This document shows positions 45,778 to 53,942 of a stretch of DNA of 64,000 nucleotides, one piece after another (the stretch's first letter is position 1; each line of letters begins with the position of its first letter). Source of the stretch: Clostridium aestuarii (GTDB lineage Bacteria; Bacillota; Clostridia; Clostridiales; Clostridiaceae); assembly GCF_026735135.1 (NCBI RefSeq), contig NZ_JAPQER010000002.1:186001-250000 (forward strand), written 5' to 3'. The notes under the pieces were generated by a model. The model saw only the letters and a program-made list of their open reading frames with translations. It was not told the DNA's origin and did no database searches. A program made the position numbers and the translations under genes.

Positions 45778-46590
45778 ATGGAAAACAATAAAATAAACGT
45801 TGTCATTGCAGATGATAACAAAGAATTTTGTAATATACTTAATGACTATTTGCTAAATCAAAGAGACATAATTGTTACTGGTGTTGCTAAGGATGGAATT
45901 GAAGTATTGAAATTAATAGAAGAAAAGAAACCAGATTTAGTAGTTCTTGATATTATTATGCCTCATTTAGATGGAATTGGAGTATTAGAAAGATTAAATA
46001 CTATGAATGTTGATCCTATGCCTAGAGTAATAGTACTTTCAGCAGTAGGTCAAGATAAGATTACACAAAGAGCTATTACATTAGGAGCAGATTATTATGT
46101 TGTAAAACCATTTGATATGGATGTCTTTACAAAACGAATTAGACAAATGTTTAATAATACTATTTCTAGTGATCAAACCAAAAGAACTATTTCTTCAATG
46201 CAGTTAGAACAAACTAGAATTAGAAAAAGTGAACCATTAGATTTAGAATCTGAAATAACAAATATAATTCATGAAATAGGAGTACCAGCTCATATTAAGG
46301 GATATATGTACTTAAGAGAAGCAATAAGTATGGTTGTAAATGATGTAGAATTATTATCCGCAGTTACAAAAGAATTATATCCATCAATTGGTAAAAAATA
46401 CAATACAACAGCAAGTAGAGTTGAGAGAGCAATAAGGCATGCTATAGAAGTTGCATGGTCTAGAGGACAAGTAGAAACAATCAATAAAATCTTTGGATAT
46501 ACAATACATAACGGCAAGGGCAAACCTACAAATAGTGAATTTATTGCTATGGTAGCAGATAAGCTTAGATTAAAAAATAAAGTTAGTTAG
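45778..46590 (+). CDS. spo0A: Sporulation master regulator Spo0A
   Basis: Phosphorylated response regulator that starts sporulation and, in solvent-forming clostridia, solventogenesis. The 270 residues contain a receiver domain with [10 protein letters not shown], the phospho-acceptor in [13 protein letters not shown] (Asp near 57), the switch VLSAVGQD and lysine VVKPFD, then the Spo0A-C DNA-binding domain with [17 protein letters not shown] and [27 protein letters not shown] precedes the ATG. It has its own promoter region with a 0A box and is followed by a 20-base tandem repeat and a terminator. Confidence 0.98.
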   Translation: MENNKINVVIADDNKEFCNILNDYLLNQRDIIVTGVAKDGIEVLKLIEEKKPDLVVLDIIMPHLDGIGVLERLNTMNVDPMPRVIVLSAVGQDKITQRAITLGADYYVVKPFDMDVFTKRIRQMFNNTISSDQTKRTISSMQLEQTRIRKSEPLDLESEITNIIHEIGVPAHIKGYMYLREAISMVVNDVELLSAVTKELYPSIGKKYNTTASRVERAIRHAIEVAWSRGQVETINKIFGYTIHNGKGKPTNSEFIAMVADKLRLKNKVS

Positions 46591-46608
46591 TATAGTATAT
46601 CAAGAGAT

Positions 46609-46668
46609 TTAGACCGATTACATCTATATTAAACCAATGAGCATATATTTAGACCAATGAATATATGT
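46609..46668. repeat. Three degenerate 20-base tandem repeats after spo0A
   Basis: Units start at 46609, 46629 and 46649, each beginning TTARACC (TTAGACC, TTAAACC, TTAGACC) and continuing AATGA in units 2 and 3. The 20-base period is close to two helical turns. The units lie between the spo0A stop and its terminator. Function unknown. Confidence 0.65.
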
Positions 46669-46680
46669 TTAATACCTAGG

Positions 46681-46722
46681 AACCTTTCATATTCATTGGC
46701 AGTGAATATGAAAGGTTTTTTA
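46681..46722 (+). terminator. Intrinsic terminator for spo0A
   Basis: Fifteen-base perfect arms (AACCTTTCATATTCA and complement) around TTGGCAG, followed by TTTTTATT. The remaining spacer to spoIIM (46723-46990) holds a small hairpin (46851-46880, TAGTATACATA arms) and the sigma-E-like boxes; nothing else was recognised. Confidence 0.88.
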
Positions 46723-46927
46723 TTATAGCTGAGAATATGAAAAAATTAAGAAAAATATTAATTATTAAAACTTTATATTGAAATAAATTGTAATCTATAT
46801 AAGTAGCTTTGTTGTTATATAATTTGTAGGATTGTATAGCAAATCATTATTAGTATACATATTTTTTATTATGTATACTAATTAAAATGTAAATTTAAAA
46901 TATACAATCAGAAGAAATTTTTTGCTT

Positions 46928-46957
46928 GCATATATCTTCTTTTGTAATCATAAATAT
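46928..46957 (+). promoter_or_regulatory. Sigma-E-like promoter for spoIIM
   Basis: GCATATAT at 46928-46935 and CATAAATAT at 46949-46957, separated by 13 bases, near the sigma-E forms KMATATT and CATACANT. Known spoIIM genes belong to the sigma-E regulon, so position supports the match. Confidence 0.5.
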
Positions 46958-46990
46958 TAGAAAGGTAATCAACAAAAGGAGGAATAATAA

Positions 46991-47617
46991 GTGAAAAACA
47001 ATAAAGGATTTAAAAATATAATAGAACATATGCAGAAAAATTTAATATTATATTCTATAACTTTGTTATTCCTTTGTATAGGAATAGTATTAGGAATGTA
47101 TACTGTTAAGTATATGAATGAAAACCAAAGAAGCAGATTAATGGATTACTTTATTAATTTTTTAACGAATATTGACTTAAATAAAATAAATAATAAACAT
47201 ATTTTTATAGAAGCATTTAAAAACAATATAGCTATTATTTTAGCAATCTGGTTTTTAGGACTTACTATGCTTGGTATTCCTATAATATTAATTATAGATT
47301 TAATAAAAGGTTTTACATTAGGGTTTACAGCAAGTTTTGTTATAAATGTATTAGGTTCTAAAGGATTACTTATTAATCTAATTGCTATTTTTCCACAAAA
47401 TATAATTTATATTCCTTGTATAATAATTGCGTCTGCTATTGCAATGGAATTTTCAGTGATACTATTAAAACACAATGTTTCATTGTCTGTTAAAAATAAT
47501 AATTTTATTCAGATAGCATCGTATTCTACTATGTTTTTGCTTATTGCTGGATTTATGATCATAGGATTTTTATTGGAAGGATACATAATTCCTAATGTAA
47601 TGAAGTTAATAGTATAA
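46991..47617 (+). CDS. spoIIM: Stage II sporulation protein M
   Basis: Membrane protein of the SpoIID-M-P engulfment machine that remodels septal peptidoglycan and drives membrane migration. The 208 residues have five hydrophobic segments (about 15-35, 75-100, 110-135, 140-160, 178-200) with KGFTLGFTASFVINVLGSKG (core GFTLGFTASFV) and FPQNIIYIPCIIIASA matching the SpoIIM family. The GTG start lies after AAAGGAGGAA. It sits in a monocistronic-looking spot with a candidate sigma-E promoter upstream. Confidence 0.9.
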   Translation: MKNNKGFKNIIEHMQKNLILYSITLLFLCIGIVLGMYTVKYMNENQRSRLMDYFINFLTNIDLNKINNKHIFIEAFKNNIAIILAIWFLGLTMLGIPIILIIDLIKGFTLGFTASFVINVLGSKGLLINLIAIFPQNIIYIPCIIIASAIAMEFSVILLKHNVSLSVKNNNFIQIASYSTMFLLIAGFMIIGFLLEGYIIPNVMKLIV

Positions 47618-47637
47618 AGAGTAGGATGTGTTTTAAT

Positions 47638-47868
47638 ATGATTAGAAAAAATGAAATGTTTAATTTTATTTTACTTGTCTTCAAATGTTTTTTTATAATA
47701 TTATTTTTTGGTATAATAATTCCTAAATTTATTGATTTTATATTAAAAACATTTATAAATAGATATCTTATATATAATAACAGTGTTTTAGTTTTTCATG
47801 TTATAAATAAAAATGAAATTATTTTATATAAATATATTTATATTGTAAAGTCTTTTTTGTATTTGTAA
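47638..47868 (+). CDS. Small hydrophobic protein between spoIIM and xerD
   Basis: A 76-residue Lys/Ile/Phe-rich protein with one or two hydrophobic stretches (about 8-30, then 37-55 weaker) and a tyrosine-rich C-terminus. A moderate ribosome binding site (TAGGATG) precedes ATG 47638; the frame is open from a GTG 12 bases earlier. Twenty bases after spoIIM, so it may be co-expressed during sporulation (inference). No family was recognised. The AT-rich composition means a chance ORF cannot be excluded. Confidence 0.55.
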   Translation: MIRKNEMFNFILLVFKCFFIILFFGIIIPKFIDFILKTFINRYLIYNNSVLVFHVINKNEIILYKYIYIVKSFLYL

Positions 47869-47922
47869 AATATATAATATATTAACTAATTATAAATAAA
47901 AATAAATTATTGGAGAAATCAT

Positions 47923-48801
47923 ATGGGAGAATATTTAATTAAGTTTGTTCAAGATATGAGAAATAAAAGGTTAAGTAAAAATACTATTGAAGCATATATA
48001 AGAGATATAAGGAATTTTGATGAATTTTTAAAAAAAAGAAAAGAAGTAATGATAAGTATTGATGTTGTATCTGTTATGGCATATGTTCAAAATTTAAAAA
48101 AAGAAGGACGAGCAAATAGTTCTATTATTAGAAATTTAGTTTCACTTAGAAATTTTTATAAATATTTAATGAAAATAGGAGAAATTTCTCATAATCCTAT
48201 TATTAATTATGAAATGCCTAAAAACAAAAGAAATATTCCTGAAGTACTTACAGTAGAGGAAGTAGATAGATTCTTATCTATGCCAGATTGTAGTAGTTAT
48301 AAAGGGATTAGGGATAAAGCTATGTTAGAGCTTATGTATGCAGCTGGCATTAGAGTTTCAGAATTGTTGAATTTAGCAATCTTTGATGTGAATTTGAAAT
48401 TAGCGTATATAAAATGTAAAGGAACTAAAAATAAAGAAAGGGTAATCCCAATAGGGTCGTATGCTATTAAATGTTTGAATGAATATTTTAAAATCCGAGA
48501 TATTCTAAATATTACAAAATCTAACTTGTTATTTTTTAATTTAAAAGGAGAAAAGATGACTCGACAAGGATTTTGGAAAATAGTTAAAAATTATGGAACT
48601 GAAGCTAGTATAAAGAAAAGAATTGATTCTTATACATTAAGACATTCTTTTGCAGTACATTTACTTCAAAATGGCGCTGATATTAAATCGGTTCAACAGC
48701 TTTTAGGACATAATACTATAGCAACTACTCAAATTTATTCTAGTATTTCAAAACAAAGCAAAATAGTTGATGTTTATAAAAATGCACACCCAAGAGCATG
48801 A
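47923..48801 (+). CDS. xerD: Tyrosine recombinase XerD
   Basis: Site-specific recombinase that resolves chromosome dimers at dif with its XerC or a single-Xer partner. The 292 residues have a SAM-like N-terminal domain (to about 95), and the catalytic core with Arg in YAAGIRVSELLNL, Lys in KGTKNKERVIPIG, His-Arg in TLRHSFAVHLLQNG, and His/Tyr in LGHNTIATTQIYSSIS (catalytic Tyr near residue 274). TTGGAGAAATC precedes the ATG. No dif site was found nearby; a terminator overlaps the 3' end. Confidence 0.93.
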   Translation: MGEYLIKFVQDMRNKRLSKNTIEAYIRDIRNFDEFLKKRKEVMISIDVVSVMAYVQNLKKEGRANSSIIRNLVSLRNFYKYLMKIGEISHNPIINYEMPKNKRNIPEVLTVEEVDRFLSMPDCSSYKGIRDKAMLELMYAAGIRVSELLNLAIFDVNLKLAYIKCKGTKNKERVIPIGSYAIKCLNEYFKIRDILNITKSNLLFFNLKGEKMTRQGFWKIVKNYGTEASIKKRIDSYTLRHSFAVHLLQNGADIKSVQQLLGHNTIATTQIYSSISKQSKIVDVYKNAHPRA

Positions 48802-48826
48802 TGTCTTGAGGTGTGTATTTATTTTT
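48781..48826 (+). terminator. Terminator overlapping the xerD 3' end
   Basis: Arms 48781-48794 and 48805-48819 pair with one G-U and one bulge, followed by a T-rich tract; its left arm is coding. Confidence 0.7.
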
Positions 48827-48979
48827 TGTGAAAAAGACCCATGCTTTTTTATATTTAGTTATATTACTTCTTAAATTTTAAATAAAAAGTAAAATATTAA
48901 GTTTTGTCATAATCTAAAACTAATTGGTAAAAATAAAAACATAAAGTTAAAGTTAAAGTAATGTGGAAAGGGGATAAAT

Positions 48980-50155
48980 ATGAAGAACAAAAACAAGGTA
49001 ATAATAAGTATTTTTTTAGCAGCAGCTCTTCTAAGTCAGATATTTGTAATTCCTGTTAAAGCGGATGAAACAGGTTTAGATGTAGAAGCAAAATCTGCAA
49101 TGCTAATGGAACCATCTACAGGTAAAATTATTTTTGAAAAAAATAGTCATGAAAAATTTGCACCAGCTTCTGTAACTAAAATAATGACAATGCTTCTAAC
49201 TATGGAAGCAGTAGATTCTGGTAAAATGAAAATGTCTGATAAGGTAGTAATAAGCGAAAATGCTAAAAAAGCTGGAGGAAATGGAAGTAGTAGTATGCTT
49301 CTAGATACAGGAGAAGTTAGAACAGTTGAAGAACTTTTAAAAGGAGTTGCTATTGCTTCTGGAAATGATGCTGCTGTTACTTTAGCTGAATACATAGCAG
49401 GAAGTGAGCAGGCATTTGTTAAGGCTATGAATGAAAAGGCTAAATCATTAGGTATGAAAGATACAACGTTTAAAAATTGTCATGGATTATCAGCAGAAGG
49501 GCACTTATCAACTGCTTTTGATATATCTATAATGTCTAGAGAATTATTGAAGCATGAAAAAATTTTAAAGTATACTGGAACTTATATGGAAACAATATCT
49601 GAAGGCAGAAAATCACCTATTGGGTTAGTTAACCATAATAAGCTTGTAAGATTTTATAAAGGCTGTGATGGATTGAAAACAGGTTATACAAGTGAAGCTA
49701 AATATTGTATTTCAGCTACAGCTACTAGAAATAATATTAGAATGTTGACCATAATAATGGGTGCGCCTACCTATAAAATAAGAAATAGAGATGCAAGTAT
49801 GCTTATGAATTATGGATTTTCAAAATTTGAAGCTAAAAAATTATTGGTAAAGGATGAAGATGTAGAAAAAATACCATTAAATAAAAAAGGAGATAAATTC
49901 TTAATAGCAAAAGCTTCAAAAAATTTAACTTTAATTTTAGAAAGAGGTATAGAAAATAAAATAACTAAAAAATGTGTCTTAAATGAAGAAAAGAAAGAAT
50001 ATAAAAAGAATGAAATTATTGGATACTGTGAGATATATGTAAATGATAAACTTTATGGCAAGGTACCTGTTTATAGTGATAGAGATATTAAAACTCATAA
50101 TATTTTAGAGAATATAAAATACAATTTAGTAAATTTATTTGATAAGGCTATTTAA
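48980..50155 (+). CDS. dacF: D-alanyl-D-alanine carboxypeptidase, DacF/DacB type (first copy)
   Basis: Exported penicillin-binding protein that trims terminal D-Ala from stem peptides. The 391 residues begin with a signal peptide (about 1-30, IISIFLAAALLSQIFVIPVKA in part), then the catalytic domain with SxxK in PASVTKIMTM, SxN in SGNDAAVTL and KTG in GLKTGYTSEAK, followed by a C-terminal beta domain. AAAGGGGATAA precedes the ATG. Similar in plan to the second copy at 53.9 kb but diverged in sequence. Could be vegetative (DacA-like) or sporulation-specific; the adjacent engulfment gene favours the latter weakly. Confidence 0.88.
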   Translation: MKNKNKVIISIFLAAALLSQIFVIPVKADETGLDVEAKSAMLMEPSTGKIIFEKNSHEKFAPASVTKIMTMLLTMEAVDSGKMKMSDKVVISENAKKAGGNGSSSMLLDTGEVRTVEELLKGVAIASGNDAAVTLAEYIAGSEQAFVKAMNEKAKSLGMKDTTFKNCHGLSAEGHLSTAFDISIMSRELLKHEKILKYTGTYMETISEGRKSPIGLVNHNKLVRFYKGCDGLKTGYTSEAKYCISATATRNNIRMLTIIMGAPTYKIRNRDASMLMNYGFSKFEAKKLLVKDEDVEKIPLNKKGDKFLIAKASKNLTLILERGIENKITKKCVLNEEKKEYKKNEIIGYCEIYVNDKLYGKVPVYSDRDIKTHNILENIKYNLVNLFDKAI

Positions 50156-50157
50156 TT

Positions 50158-50191
50158 AAAAAGTCTACAGTTTAAAAACTGTAGACTTTTT
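50158..50191 (+). terminator. Intrinsic terminator after the first dacF
   Basis: Sixteen-base perfect arms (AAAAAGTCTACAGTTT and complement) around AA. Confidence 0.87.
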
Positions 50192-50248
50192 AAGATATGT
50201 ATTATAATATAAATAATACATATCAAATAAAAAGAAGGAATATGTTAT

Positions 50249-51436
50249 ATGAATATAATGAATAATTTTGACAAAGATGATATTTATATAGTAAATTTAA
50301 TAAAGGAAGAATGTATTAGGCAAAACGTAAAGGTTTATATTGTTGGAGGAGCTGTAAGAGATGCTATTTTACATAGAAAGGTAAATGATATAGATATTTG
50401 TATTGAGTGTGATCCAATTAATATTATAAAAAAAATTAAAGAGATAAAAAAATATATATATTATAAGGAATTTAAAACAAGTAATATTATATTTAACAAT
50501 AATGTTACGATAGATTTAATACACTGTAGAAAAGAAGGCTATGAATACAGTGGAGCTTTGCCTAAAGTTACTCCTTCTAATCTTTATGATGATTTATATA
50601 GAAGGGATTTTACCATAAATGCAATGGCATATGATATTATTGATGATAAACTTATAGATTTATATGATGGTATGAAAGATATTAAAGCAAAAAGGATTAG
50701 AAAGGTTCATAGAAATAGCTATAATGAAGATCCTACAAGAATTTTTAGAGCTATAAGGTATTCAGCAAGGTATGAATTTGATATTTATGATAAAAATGAA
50801 ATTAGTACATGTATTAGAGAAGGGATAATTAAAAATATAAGTGATGATAGAGTAATTCGCGAAATCCTTTTATTATGTATGGAAAGTAAATGGAAAGAGA
50901 GTGTAGTATGTTGCAATCAGTTTAATATAATGCAAATAGAAGTAGATTTGTTAGAAAAAGATAATATATTATGTGATTATTTAAAAATAAATACTAGAAT
51001 TTTAAATTTATTTTTTGCTTCAAAACAAAATGAATTTAGGGAAATGTTAATAAATAATTCTATTTTAGAAAAAGAACTTAGAAATTCATTAAAAAGATAT
51101 AGAAATATGACGAATGAAATACAAACTATACTTTCTCAGTGTGTAGATAATTTTGATATTTATAAATTGTTAAAAAAATTTTCTTTGTATGAGCTAATAT
51201 TAATTAGTTTTTTTGATGTATATAAATATAAAATAATGAATTATTTAAGTAATTTAAAAGAAATTACTTTAGATGTTGATGGAAAGTATCTAATGGATTT
51301 AGGAATAGAACAGGGAAAAAACATAGGAAATGTAATGAATTATTTATTGGAATTGAAACTTAATACGGGTATTAGAAATGAAAAAGAGTATTTAAATAAA
51401 AATTCAGGAGAGATCTTAAATGCCGTTAAACATTAA
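50249..51436 (+). CDS. cca: CCA-adding enzyme / tRNA nucleotidyltransferase (or poly(A) polymerase)
   Basis: Adds CCA to tRNA 3' ends. The 395 residues contain the class II nucleotidyltransferase head with GGAVRDAIL (about 28), the metal-binding VNDIDICIE, RRDFTINAMAYD (about 113) and the basic EDPTRIFRAIRYSARY (about 157), then a neck and a diverged C-terminal body rich in Asn and Lys. Alternative start ATG 50258 is equally possible. It overlaps scpA by 17 bases. Poly(A) polymerase of the same fold cannot be excluded from sequence alone. Confidence 0.87.
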   Translation: MNIMNNFDKDDIYIVNLIKEECIRQNVKVYIVGGAVRDAILHRKVNDIDICIECDPINIIKKIKEIKKYIYYKEFKTSNIIFNNNVTIDLIHCRKEGYEYSGALPKVTPSNLYDDLYRRDFTINAMAYDIIDDKLIDLYDGMKDIKAKRIRKVHRNSYNEDPTRIFRAIRYSARYEFDIYDKNEISTCIREGIIKNISDDRVIREILLLCMESKWKESVVCCNQFNIMQIEVDLLEKDNILCDYLKINTRILNLFFASKQNEFREMLINNSILEKELRNSLKRYRNMTNEIQTILSQCVDNFDIYKLLKKFSLYELILISFFDVYKYKIMNYLSNLKEITLDVDGKYLMDLGIEQGKNIGNVMNYLLELKLNTGIRNEKEYLNKNSGEILNAVKH

Positions 51437-52175
51437 AATAGAAAATTTTGAAGGTCCTTTTGACTTGCTTTTACATTTAATAAAAAAGAATGAAATGGAT
51501 GTATATGATATTAAAATACATGAAATTACTGCTCAATATTTAAGATATATAAATAATATGAGAGAGATAGATTTAGAAGTTACTTCTGAATTTATAGTTA
51601 TTGCAGCAACTCTTTTGGAAATAAAATCAAAAATGCTTTTGCCAAAAGCTAGTAAAGAAGAAGATTCAGAAGATGAGAATGATCCAAGAAAGGAATTGAT
51701 AAGTAAGCTTTTAGAATATAAAAAGTTTAAACTTGTTGCTGATTTCCTTAAAGAAAAAGAGGAGCAAAGTGGTATTACTTTCAAGAAAAAACCTGAAATA
51801 ATAGAGGAAAAGAAAGAAAAAGAAGATAATAAAGATATTTTAAAAGATATAACTATACTAGAATTATTTAATATTTATAATGATTTAATAACTAGATATA
51901 ATAATAAAATGAATACTGAAAATGTTATTGAAAAAGAAATACCGTTGGATAAATTTAAAGTTGAAGATAAAATGATAGAAATTAGCAAGCAGCTTGCTAA
52001 AAATAAAAGAATGAAATTTTCTAATTTTATATATGAATCTTCAAGTAAGATTGAGACTGTTGTGGCTTTTCTTGCGTTATTAGAGTTAATAAAATTAAGG
52101 GCTATATCAGCTATTCAAGAGAATAGCTTTAATGAAATTTTTATAGAGGAGATTAATGGATATGAAGGAGAATAA
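51420..52175 (+). CDS. scpA: Segregation and condensation protein ScpA
   Basis: Kleisin subunit of the SMC condensin complex. The 251 residues have the N-terminal kleisin domain ([27 protein letters not shown] core [22 protein letters not shown] shortened to [17 protein letters not shown]), [19 protein letters not shown], a charged middle (about 85-145) and the C-terminal winged helix ([13 protein letters not shown]). ATG 51420 lies inside cca with GGAGAG upstream, overlapped by scpB at its 3' end, so cca-scpA-scpB are coupled. Confidence 0.95.
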   Translation: [251 protein letters not shown]

Positions 52176-52767
52176 CATAAACCAAATAGAGATAACTGAA
52201 GTATCTAATAAAAAAAGATATCTTTCTATAATAGAATCATTACTTTTTGTTAGTGGAGAAGCATTACCAATTGCAGAGATATCATCAATAATAAATTGTA
52301 GTGAAGAATTTACTGTTAATTTATTAAAAGAAATGCAGTATAAATATGATGAGGATGAAAGAGGAATAAAAATAATAAGCATAAATAATAATTATATGTT
52401 TGTAACTAAAGCAGAAAATGGTGATTTTGTTCAAAAGTTATTAAAAACTAATACAAGACAATCTTTATCTAGAGCAGCTTTAGAATCTTTAGCAACTATA
52501 GTGTACAAGCAACCAATTACTAGAATTGAGATTGATGAAATAAGAGGAGTTAAAAGTGATAGGGCTATTCAAACTTTAATTGAAAAAAAATTAATTAAAG
52601 AAGTAGGAAGAAAAAAAGTACCTGGCAGACCTATTATGTATGCTACTACGGAAGAGTTTTTGAGACATTTTGGACTAGATAATTTAAAGGGTATGCCTAC
52701 ACTGGAAAGTTTTCTAGGGGAACATGAAGAAGTGCTAGGATTAAATAACGAAAATGAAGAGAAATAA
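52156..52767 (+). CDS. scpB: Segregation and condensation protein ScpB
   Basis: Kite subunit of the SMC complex, dimer of two winged helices. The 203 residues include YLSIIESLLFVSGEALPIAEI (core ESLLFVSGEALPI), LSRAALESLATIVYKQPITRIEIDEIRG shortened to LATIVYKQPITRIEIDEI, and PGRPIMYATTEEFLRHFGL. ATG 52156 overlaps scpA; the second ATG at 52162 has better spacing from AGGAG and may be the true start. The last residues, NNENEEK, are encoded inside a terminator arm and mirror the end of the convergent neighbour. Confidence 0.95.
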   Translation: MDMKENNINQIEITEVSNKKRYLSIIESLLFVSGEALPIAEISSIINCSEEFTVNLLKEMQYKYDEDERGIKIISINNNYMFVTKAENGDFVQKLLKTNTRQSLSRAALESLATIVYKQPITRIEIDEIRGVKSDRAIQTLIEKKLIKEVGRKKVPGRPIMYATTEEFLRHFGLDNLKGMPTLESFLGEHEEVLGLNNENEEK

Positions 52768-52795
52768 AAAATTATTCCTCTTCATTTTCGTTATT
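52744..52795. terminator. Bidirectional terminator formed by the ends of two genes
   Basis: At least fifteen-base perfect arms (52747-52761 and 52778-52792), extendable by about three pairs, around an A/T-rich loop. The left arm encodes the end of ScpB and the right arm, on the minus strand, the end of the YtfJ-like protein. Confidence 0.8.
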
Positions 52796-53194
52796 ATCCT
52801 TTTTTGGATTTTTTTCTTTATCTTTTGAAAAAGCATTTTTTAATATATCTATTAATTGTGGTATTCCATCAACAATTTTGTCGTATGTATTCTTTTGATT
52901 TACTGGAAGAAGTCTAATAACATCGTCTTTAATTACTAGAAATGCCATAGGTTTAACACTTATACCAGCACCAGACCCCCCTCCAAATGGATATTGAGAA
53001 GTAACCTCTTTTGAAGAATTATCAGAAAACTCACTTCCACCTGATGCAAAACCTAAACATACTTTAGATATAGGAATTATTACAGTACCGTCCCCTGATT
53101 CAATAGGGTCACCTACAATAGTATTTACGTCTATCATATCTTTTATATTTTCTAATGTACTTTTCATAAGACCCTCTATAGGATAAGTTGCCAT
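52772..53194 (-). CDS. ytfJ: GerW/YtfJ family sporulation protein
   Basis: A 140-residue protein of the GerW family: VNTIVGDPIESGDGTVIIPISKVCLGFASGG (core DGTVIIPISKVCLGFASGG), then the glycine-rich FGGGSGAGISVKPMAFLVIKD. In Bacillus YtfJ is spore-located and sigma-F dependent; its biochemical role is unclear. On the minus strand it has GGAGGCAATATA ahead of its ATG. It is transcribed with the DUF2953 gene upstream of it, with 30 bases between. Confidence 0.92.
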   Translation of the reverse strand: MATYPIEGLMKSTLENIKDMIDVNTIVGDPIESGDGTVIIPISKVCLGFASGGSEFSDNSSKEVTSQYPFGGGSGAGISVKPMAFLVIKDDVIRLLPVNQKNTYDKIVDGIPQLIDILKNAFSKDKEKNPKKDNNENEEE

Positions 53195-53224
53195 TATATT
53201 GCCTCCTTAGGAATAAAAATTTTT

Positions 53225-53725
53225 TTAGTTTCTTTTTTTATAATGATTAAAAATAAAAAACTTATTATAGATAATTTTAACTAAATTTGTGAAAATTATT
53301 CCTTTAATTTTAGCTTCAAGTATTGATTGGTTAAAATTAGGTTTTATGTTTACTTTAAATTTTTTATTTTTAAAATAAATAGAAAGAAAATTATAGAGGT
53401 TTCGATTAAGTTCCCATAATAAACCATAGGTTATGCCAGTTATAGCTGCATCATTAAATCCGTATATTAAATCGATATTAAGAATTAATAGAGGTTTAAA
53501 CAAACTATGTGTGGTTTTAAAACTTTTAATTATTCTAATAAGTTTTTTAAGTGAGATTTTTTTCTTTTTTTTAAAAGATTTCCTTATTTTTTTCTTCTTT
53601 TTTTTATGGGGATATATTTTTATTCCAACCATATAAAGTGAACTAGTATTATTAATATATTCAAATTTAATGATAATAGGGATGGGTATGAAAAATATAA
53701 CCAGAGTAATTAAAACCCAAATCAA
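53225..53725 (-). CDS. DUF2953 family membrane-anchored protein (YtfI-like)
   Basis: A 166-residue very basic protein with an N-terminal hydrophobic helix (about 3-22), a run of lysines (about 42-65), and a C-terminal region with IYGFNDAAITGITYGLLW and IKPNFNQSILEAKIKGII, which are signatures of DUF2953. The family pairs with GerW/YtfJ genes in spore formers, as here. Starts at TTG seven bases after GGAGG on the minus strand. Function unknown; a sporulation role is inferred. Confidence 0.8.
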   Translation of the reverse strand: MIWVLITLVIFFIPIPIIIKFEYINNTSSLYMVGIKIYPHKKKKKKIRKSFKKKKKISLKKLIRIIKSFKTTHSLFKPLLILNIDLIYGFNDAAITGITYGLLWELNRNLYNFLSIYFKNKKFKVNIKPNFNQSILEAKIKGIIFTNLVKIIYNKFFIFNHYKKRN

Positions 53726-53828
53726 AAAAAAACCTCCATAAATTTATGATATTAAAAATTATTGACAAAAAACTTATTAAATATAACCCAGTTGTAAAAT
53801 ATTATTGAACAAAAATATAAATATGATG

Positions 53829-53860
53829 TTAATTTACATATTTTAAATTATGTAAATTAA
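53829..53860. repeat. TTAATTTACATA/TATGTAAATTAA palindrome between divergent genes
   Basis: Twelve-base perfect arms around eight bases (53829-53840, 53849-53860), between the DUF2953 gene and the second dacF. The inner TTTACAT...ATGTAAA also occurs at 18356-18383 before pilB. Possible shared operator. Confidence 0.4.
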
Positions 53861-53942
53861 ATTAAATGTAAACCGGAAAACATTACATGACTATTTAAAG
53901 AAAATATGAAAAAAATAATTAAGAAGGGTTGGTGAATTATAA

